Shown here: in pieces, positions 32,497-36,986 of the stretch
How the letters are laid out: every line of letters starts with the position of its first letter
How positions within the stretch are numbered: the stretch's first letter is position 1
Assembly (NCBI RefSeq): GCF_030063245.1
Contig: NZ_JASISR010000034.1
Location: 1 to 36,986, forward strand
Length of the DNA stretch: 36,986 nt
Direction: 5' to 3'
From: Paenarthrobacter sp. PH39-S1
GTDB taxonomy: Bacteria > Actinomycetota > Actinomycetes > Actinomycetales > Micrococcaceae
Position numbers and translations under genes: made by a program
The notes under the pieces: model-generated
The model's input: the letters and a program-made list of their open reading frames with translations, nothing else
What the model was told of the DNA's origin: nothing
The model's database searches: none

Positions 32497-33819
32497 TCAC
32501 CCGGCAGCAGCCCGACATTCCACAGCCTCACCGGCGGGTGTGTCGCAGCTGCCGCCAGGATCGGTGGAGCACACGCCGGTTTCGGGCAGCTCCAGATGCA
32601 CGGCGTCTGCGGATTCGGCGTCGCCGGCGAGCGCGGCAACGATGGACCGGACCTGCTCGTAGCCAGTGGCCAGCAGGAAGGTCGGGGCGCGGCCGTAGGA
32701 CTTCATCCCGGCAATGTAGAAATCCTTCTCCGGGTGGGCCAGCACCTTCGCGCCGTGGGCCGGGACGGTGCCGCAGGAGTGGAACTCAGGGTCAATGAGT
32801 GGTCCAAGCTCCCTTGGTGCCTCGACTGCGGGGTCAAGTTCCAAACGGATTTCCCGCAGGATGCCCAGGTCGGGGCGGAAACCGGTGGCCGGGATCAACA
32901 GATCCACAGCCAACGTCACCGGACCATCCGGCGTCGCGCCGGTAACGGCCAGGCCGTCCCCCACCGCGAAGGAAGTGGTGGTGAAGGAGGTGTGCAGCTC
33001 GATGTACCCGTCTTCAACGAGTCGGCGCAGCCGGGTGCCGAGCTGGCCGCGAGCCGGCAGAGCGTCAAGGTCTCCCCCGCCATACAGGCGGGAAGCGTCC
33101 GAGCCTCGGACTGCCCAGCTGATCCGTGTACCCGGTTCATTCTTGGCGAGCTGCCCGAGGGAAATCAGGATGTTGGCTGCCGAGTGACCGGCCCCGATGA
33201 CCAAAACGTGCCCGCCGGCGAACCGGGCTCGGTCGGTCCCAGTCACATCGGGCAGTGGCCCGGTAATCAAACCGCGTTCAACGGCCTGGCCCTCGCCAAG
33301 GGCACCCAGACCGGCCTGTCCGAGCGGGTTGGGCTGGGCCCAGGTGCCGGAGGCGTCAATCACGGCGCGCACCTGATGGTCCGTCACGGTTCCGTCAGCC
33401 AACTCCACCCGGACCAGAAAAGGCCTCCCACCGCGGCCCCGGGAATGGGTCTTGTCCATGCCTACGCGGCTGACAGCAATGACCTTGGCGGATGTGTGCA
33501 AGACGGACGCGATAGCCGGGATGGCGGCCAATGATTTCAGATACCCTTCCACGAGCTCGATCCCGTACGGCAGGGAGCTAAGCCGGGGCTCGGCCCACCC
33601 GGTGGGCGCGAGCAGCCGCCGGGAGGCCGGGTCAATGTTGTGCTGCCACGAAGAGAACAAGCGAATGTGTCCCCAGTTCAGAATGGCCGCCCCGACGTCC
33701 TCCCCCGCTTCGAAAATGATGGGGGTCAGGCCGCGTTCGATCAGGTTTGCTGCCGCGGCCAGGCCCACCGGGCCGGCCCCGATGATGGCAACAGGCAGGT
33801 CAGGTGGCTGTTTCGTCAT
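32497..33819 (-). CDS. FAD/NAD(P)-binding flavoprotein of the arsenic operon (ArsO-like)
   Basis: A 440-residue flavoprotein monooxygenase-like protein. The N-terminal FAD motif VAIIGAGPVGLAAAANLIER and the second dinucleotide site HVLVIGAGHSAANILISLG are intact, with IDASGTWAQPNPLG between them and LLIPATGFRPDLG and FYIAGMKSYGRAPTFLLATG near the end, as in ArsO-like proteins of ars operons. The C-terminal tail carries three extra cysteines (VCSTDPGGSCDTP...ECRA) that could bind As(III); that is speculation. Its ATG overlaps the arsC stop by four bases. The biochemical role of this protein in arsenic resistance is not settled. Confidence 0.87.
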   Translation of the reverse strand: MTKQPPDLPVAIIGAGPVGLAAAANLIERGLTPIIFEAGEDVGAAILNWGHIRLFSSWQHNIDPASRRLLAPTGWAEPRLSSLPYGIELVEGYLKSLAAIPAIASVLHTSAKVIAVSRVGMDKTHSRGRGGRPFLVRVELADGTVTDHQVRAVIDASGTWAQPNPLGQAGLGALGEGQAVERGLITGPLPDVTGTDRARFAGGHVLVIGAGHSAANILISLGQLAKNEPGTRISWAVRGSDASRLYGGGDLDALPARGQLGTRLRRLVEDGYIELHTSFTTTSFAVGDGLAVTGATPDGPVTLAVDLLIPATGFRPDLGILREIRLELDPAVEAPRELGPLIDPEFHSCGTVPAHGAKVLAHPEKDFYIAGMKSYGRAPTFLLATGYEQVRSIVAALAGDAESADAVHLELPETGVCSTDPGGSCDTPAGEAVECRAAAG

Positions 33820-34265
33820 GGTTTTGGTTCTCCTTCAGGAGATTCCGGAACCGGGAGCAGCTCGCTGATGAGCGCCCGAACGCGGGACTTAATGTCGTCG
33901 CGGATGGGTCGGACGGCATCCACGCCCTGCCCAGCGGGGTCTTTCAGTTCCCAGTCCTCGTAGCGTTTGCCGGGAAAGATCGGGCAGGTATCCCCGCACC
34001 CCATGGTGATGACGACGTCTGACTCCCGCACGGCGTCGGTGCTGAGGACCTTGGGAATTTCCGCCGACATGTCGATGCCGTCCTCCGCCATCGCGGCCAC
34101 GGCGGCAGGGTTGACCAACGCGGCGGGTTCGGAGCCGGCCGAACGAACCTCGATGGCCCCGCCGGAGAGCGCGGTGAGGTAGGCGGCAGCCATCTGTGAA
34201 CGTCCGGCGTTGTGCACGCAAACGAACAGGACGGACGGCTTTTTGGTGGTACCGGTGGCGCTCAT
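33816..34265 (-). CDS. arsC: Arsenate reductase, low-molecular-weight phosphatase type
   Basis: A 149-residue enzyme reducing arsenate to arsenite. The P-loop VCVHNAGRSQMAAAYL (Cys at about residue 16) matches LMW-PTP-type ArsC, and VITMGCGDTCPIFPGKRYEDWELKDPAGQG contains the two further redox cysteines and the general-acid Asp-Pro loop typical of the thioredoxin-coupled class. Actinobacterial relatives may use mycothiol/mycoredoxin instead; the sequence alone does not decide. It lies four bases after acr3 and overlaps the flavoprotein gene, so all three form one operon. Confidence 0.93.
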   Translation of the reverse strand: MSATGTTKKPSVLFVCVHNAGRSQMAAAYLTALSGGAIEVRSAGSEPAALVNPAAVAAMAEDGIDMSAEIPKVLSTDAVRESDVVITMGCGDTCPIFPGKRYEDWELKDPAGQGVDAVRPIRDDIKSRVRALISELLPVPESPEGEPKP

Positions 34266-34269
34266 GACT

Positions 34270-35397
34270 TCAGGCTCCTAACGAAAAATCGCGGGACGTT
34301 GGGCAGGCTGACAGTGGCTCGTGGGTGAAGAATCGTGTACGCGCCCACAGGGCGACGTAGACCAGGGCAATAAGGACCGGCACCTCAATCAAGGGACCGA
34401 CGACTCCTGCCAGAGCCTGGCCGGAGGTGACCCCGAAGGTGCCGATCGCGACGGCGATGGCGAGTTCAAAGTTGTTGCCGGCCGCGGTGAACGCCAGGGT
34501 TGTGGTCTTGGCGTAGCCAAGGCCCAGCGCACGGCCGATGCCCATGCCGGCACCAAACACCACCACAAAGTAGACCAGCAGCGGCACGGCGACGCGGACG
34601 ACGTCGAACGGTTGGGACGTGATGGTCTGCCCTTGCAGGGCGAAAAGCAGTGTGATGGTGAACAACAAGCCGTAAAGGGCCCACGGTCCCAGCCTTGGCA
34701 GGAACGTCCCCTCGTACCAGTCGCGCCCCTTGGCCCTTTCACCCATGGTGCGCGTCAGGAAACCCGCCAGCAGCGGAAGTCCCAGAAATACCAAGACGGA
34801 AATGGTGATGGACCAGAACGAGAAGTCAGCGCTGGTGACGGGCAGGCCCAGCCAGCCAGGCACGACCTGGAGGTAGAACCAGCCCAAGGCGCCGAAGGCG
34901 AGAACCTGAAAAACGGAGTTGATGAAGACCAACACGGCGGCAGCTTCCCGGTCCCCGCACGCCAGCTCGTTCCAGATCATCACCATGGCAATGCAACGGG
35001 CCAAGCCCACAATGATCAGCCCGGTCCGGTACTCGGGCAGATCGGGAACGAAGATCCAGGCCAAGGCAAACATGAACGCCGGCGCCAGCAACCAGTTCAG
35101 CACCAGCGAGGTGATCATGAGCCTGCGGTCTGCCAACACGCGGCCGGTCTCGTTGTAGCGGACCTTCGCCAGCACCGGGTACATCATCACCAGCAGGCCC
35201 CCAGCGATCGGCAGCGATACGGAGCCGATCTTGAGCGCGTCCAGCACGGTGTTCAGGCCGGGAATGAATTTACCCAGCAGCAGCCCGACTGCCATAGCCG
35301 CGATGATCCACAACGGCAGAAATCGATCCACGGTGGAGAGTTTGCCCAGGACGGCAGCCTCTCCGGTAGAGGAAGGGGCGGTGGTCTGGATACTCAC
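34270..35397 (-). CDS. acr3: ACR3-family arsenite efflux transporter
   Basis: A 375-residue inner-membrane permease with ten helices that exports arsenite. Family motifs include FLPLWIIAAMAVGLLLGKFI, VMMYPVLAKVRYNE, the conserved-Cys helix GLARCIAMVMIWNELACGD, and TTLAFTAAGNNFELAIAVAI with the essential Glu near the C-terminus. GTG 35397 is chosen because TAGGAG lies five bases upstream; a longer frame to ATG 35475 would run through the promoter/operator. It is the first gene of the leftward ars operon and divergent from arsR. Confidence 0.93.
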   Translation of the reverse strand: MSIQTTAPSSTGEAAVLGKLSTVDRFLPLWIIAAMAVGLLLGKFIPGLNTVLDALKIGSVSLPIAGGLLVMMYPVLAKVRYNETGRVLADRRLMITSLVLNWLLAPAFMFALAWIFVPDLPEYRTGLIIVGLARCIAMVMIWNELACGDREAAAVLVFINSVFQVLAFGALGWFYLQVVPGWLGLPVTSADFSFWSITISVLVFLGLPLLAGFLTRTMGERAKGRDWYEGTFLPRLGPWALYGLLFTITLLFALQGQTITSQPFDVVRVAVPLLVYFVVVFGAGMGIGRALGLGYAKTTTLAFTAAGNNFELAIAVAIGTFGVTSGQALAGVVGPLIEVPVLIALVYVALWARTRFFTHEPLSACPTSRDFSLGA

Positions 35398-35445
35398 AGG
35401 GCTCCTAGGCAGATCAACATGAGATTGATGGTTATCGATACAGAA

Positions 35446-35489
35446 AGTATTGTCCTCCATATCGACAGCTGTCAATCTATGCGCATAAT
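35446..35489. promoter_or_regulatory. Divergent overlapping ars promoters with central palindrome
   Basis: A perfect 10-bp palindrome GACAGCTGTC (35464-35473) links two -35 elements: TTGACA on the minus strand (35475-35470) for acr3, with AATACT-like -10 at 35451-35446, and TCGACA (35462-35467) for arsR, with CATAAT (35484-35489). One ArsR dimer bound here could silence both. The arsR -10 lies six bases before ATG 35496, so its mRNA should be leaderless. Confidence 0.6.
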
Positions 35490-35495
35490 GGATAC

Positions 35496-35846
35496 ATGGA
35501 CACTGCAGCAGCGATCGAGACCGCCGAGGATCAGCTCTGCTGCGAGCCGCGCGGACTCCCGGTCCTCAATGCCGCCGAAGCGCACGAAGCGGCACGGATC
35601 CTCAAGGCCCTCTCCGACCCGAACAGGTTGCGGCTGCTCTCGATCGTCAAGGCAGGCGACGGCGGCAAAGCCTGCGTGTGCGACCTCACCGAACCCCTCG
35701 ATTTGGGCCAACCCACCGTCTCCCATCATCTCAAGATCCTGGTCGACGCCGGATTATTGGAGCGCGAAAAACGCGGCACGTGGGCGTACTATTCTTTGGT
35801 GCCCGGTGCCCTCGAACGGGCCGCCTCGCTGATCACGCAGCTTTGA
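35496..35846 (+). CDS. arsR: ArsR arsenic-responsive repressor
   Basis: A 116-residue winged-helix repressor. HTH: AHEAARILKALSDPNRLRLL, VCDLTEPLDLGQPTVSHHLK and LVDAGLLEREKRGTWAYYSL. Candidate As(III) ligands are the N-terminal C15-C16 pair (DQLCCEP) and C60/C62 (KACVCDL). The Corynebacterium glutamicum ArsR is known to use an N-terminal Cys15-Cys16 pair together with a third Cys, and the arrangement here matches that type. ATG 35496 has no ribosome-binding site because the transcript is probably leaderless. The stop overlaps the following acetyltransferase's TTG start. Confidence 0.92.
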   Translation: MDTAAAIETAEDQLCCEPRGLPVLNAAEAHEAARILKALSDPNRLRLLSIVKAGDGGKACVCDLTEPLDLGQPTVSHHLKILVDAGLLEREKRGTWAYYSLVPGALERAASLITQL

Positions 35847-36355
35847 CCATAAATCGTCGCCCCGGCATCCAGGTGCGCCGCATGGCTGATGGCGACTGGG
35901 AAGCAGTCCGGCGCATCTACGGCGAGGGGATCGCCAGCGGCAACGCCACCTTCGAAGCACTCGTGCCGACGGAGTCGGAGTTCCTGTCATCGCGCATACC
36001 CGAGCTTTGCCTCACTGCAACTGACGGCGGTGCCATCATTGGCTGGGCAGCGGCATCACCAACCTCTGCCCGAGGTGCCTACCGCGGCGTCGTTGAACAC
36101 TCCATTTACGTTGACCCAGAGCAGGCAGGCCGTGGCATCGGCCGCATTTTGCTCAGCGAACTCATCCACAGTGCCCGTGCGAACGGATACTGGACCATCC
36201 AATCCGCGATCTTCCCGGAGAACACCGCCAGCCGCGCCCTGCATCGCAAGGCAGGATTCCGTGAAGTCGGCCGACGTGAACGCATCGCCCTGATGGCCCA
36301 CGGACCTTGGGCCGGACAATGGCGTGACACCATCCTCTACGAGCTCCGCCTCTAA
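35843..36355 (+). CDS. GNAT acetyltransferase, ArsN1/phosphinothricin acetyltransferase-like
   Basis: A 170-residue N-acetyltransferase. The fold is complete only if translation begins near 35843: strand 1 IQVRRM, then VRRIYGEGIASGNATFEALV, the PAT-family signature, IIGWAAASPTSARGAYRGVV, EHSIYVDPEQAGRGIGRILL with the acetyl-CoA R/Q-x-x-G-x-G/A loop, and ENTASRALHRKAGFREVGRR. TTG 35843 overlaps the arsR stop (TTGA), consistent with coupling; ATG 35882 would cut strand 1. Homologues in ars operons (ArsN1) acetylate arsinothricin, an organoarsenical antibiotic; PAT proteins act on phosphinothricin. The ars context favours ArsN1. Confidence 0.85.
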   Translation: MTINRRPGIQVRRMADGDWEAVRRIYGEGIASGNATFEALVPTESEFLSSRIPELCLTATDGGAIIGWAAASPTSARGAYRGVVEHSIYVDPEQAGRGIGRILLSELIHSARANGYWTIQSAIFPENTASRALHRKAGFREVGRRERIALMAHGPWAGQWRDTILYELRL

Positions 36356-36802
36356 CAGCCACGGCTGACCTTCGATCAGTAAGACTGGCCTCTGACCACC
36401 AAGCCCGCGACCACGAGCCTCTGACCGCGTAACCGAAATCAACTACGAAACTGACTCAATAACTCGACGTGCGCGTGAACAAGCTCGTATCGGGTCGTCT
36501 CATACCGTCCCTTGGCCCTGGTTCCCGGCGCCCAATTACCGATAGCACCCGCGTCCCGTAAGCCGATGCAGCAGCGCCGCGCTAGTCCCCGGCGGAGTCT
36601 TCAGAGTCCACGGGTTTTCCAGGTTCCGGCTTCTCCCCACTTCACGGTTTCCCTTAGGCATCCTTATCCTCGTCGTCGAACCCGGCCGTCATCCTACGCG
36701 AGTGCCCATGCTCTGGATACAAACAGGTGGCCGCCGACAGCAGGCCCCCGTCAAGGAATCCGTTTTGTTCAGGCAACGCAAGTACGTCACCGCTGCCACA
36801 AT
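36356..36802. other. Non-coding stretch right of the ars locus
   Basis: About 450 bp with frequent stops in all frames and no recognisable protein, RNA or strong repeat. Just after the acetyltransferase stop there are loosely repeated CTGACC/CTCTGACC words (about 36365-36426). The rest shows nothing I can assign. Confidence 0.4.
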
Positions 36803-36986
36803 TCAGGAAGCAGTAAGTCGGCTGGACCGGTCATCTTCGTTCGGTGGGGCGCCAACAATCGGGCGGTCCAGCCCCAGATGACCGCGCAGCGTCGAGGCGG
36901 TGTAGCGGGTGCGGAAGAGTCCCCGGCGCTGGAGGACGGGGATGACGTCATCGACGAACTCGTCCAGGGAATCGGGCAGCAGCGGG
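36803..36986 (-). CDS. LLM-class flavin-dependent monooxygenase, C-terminal fragment (partial)
   Basis: The gene enters from the right edge; only the last 60 codons lie in the window. They read [20 protein letters not shown], then [16 protein letters not shown] and a short hydrophilic tail to TGA at 36803-36805. [15 protein letters not shown]...TLRxHLGL is the standard C-terminus of NtaA/SnaA/DszA-type FMNH2-dependent monooxygenases (bacterial-luciferase-like). These oxidise sulphur, amine or aminocarboxylate compounds using reduced FMN from a partner. The catalytic part is outside. Confidence 0.8.
   Translation of the reverse strand, partial: PLLPDSLDEFVDDVIPVLQRRGLFRTRYTASTLRGHLGLDRPIVGAPPNEDDRSSRLTAS

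Noticed and set aside
34321-35832. A 503-codon plus-strand frame opposite acr3
   Set aside because: It runs antisense to acr3 and then through arsR in the wrong frame; composition is Gln/Gly/His-rich and lacks any domain.
36365-36426. Repeated CTGACC words considered as an attachment site or iterons
   Set aside because: Spacing and sequence are irregular and no integrase or replication gene is nearby.

Overview
The window is high-GC DNA from an actinobacterium, most likely Arthrobacter or a close relative in the Micrococcaceae. This is an inference from GTG/TTG starts, an HspR-type regulator, a remnant of a mycothiol-dependent maleylpyruvate isomerase-type gene, leaderless promoters and overall codon use; there is no rRNA or housekeeping marker to confirm it. 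No tRNA, rRNA, CRISPR array or phage module is visible. The content is accessory: small-molecule catabolism and transport, stress genes and arsenic resistance.

Layout. (1) 1-3.98 kb is decayed: an IS630-type transposase remnant, then an MFS transporter (frameshift), a YtcJ-like amidohydrolase (in-frame amber) and a truncated, frameshifted CobW-type G3E GTPase. (2) 3.98-10.14 kb is a catabolic module: a cytosine-deaminase-like amidohydrolase, a GntR/FCD regulator, an ornithine-cyclodeaminase-like protein, a second amidohydrolase of an unusual subgroup, and a DUF3100 membrane protein broken by a nonsense codon and a frameshift. An exact 12-bp sequence occurs in opposite orientation upstream of the first amidohydrolase and of the DUF3100 gene, a good candidate operator for the GntR protein. 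(3) 10.2-20.2 kb is a second catabolic module with divergent transcription. Leftward: amino-acid-type ABC transporter (SBP, permease, ATPase), IclR regulator, FMN alpha-hydroxyacid oxidase, FAD GlcD-type oxidase and a tandem SRPBCC protein. Rightward: a HisC-like aminotransferase that reads in frame into a VanA-like Rieske oxygenase, plus an unknown protein. Two related inverted-repeat sites lie in the divergent promoter region.

(4) 20.2-23.6 kb carries an SQR-like flavoprotein, an SDR and a diacylglycerol-kinase-family lipid kinase. (5) 23.7-25.5 kb is a small heat-shock module: Hsp20, J-domain protein and a 57-residue protein, divergent from an HspR/MerR-like regulator. (6) 25.5-30 kb holds an AarF/UbiB-family kinase with a PadR regulator whose promoter has three heptamers at 10-bp spacing, and several degraded genes (maleylpyruvate isomerase remnant, VOC protein, SnoaL-like protein, Asp/Glu racemase). 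(7) 30.0-32.4 kb is an ArsR-SRPBCC-alpha/beta hydrolase-DUF998 operon. (8) 32.5-36.4 kb is an arsenic-resistance locus: acr3, arsC and a flavoprotein leftward, arsR and an ArsN1-like acetyltransferase rightward. (9) The right edge has the C-terminus of an LLM flavin monooxygenase.

About ten reading frames are broken by single-base indels or stop codons, several of them at Trp positions or in homopolymers. This means either genuine decay of accessory DNA or uncorrected sequence errors; the window alone cannot tell these apart. The most interesting candidates for something undescribed are the IclR-controlled ABC/aminotransferase/Rieske/hydroxyacid-oxidase module and the GntR-controlled amidohydrolase/OCD/DUF3100 module.
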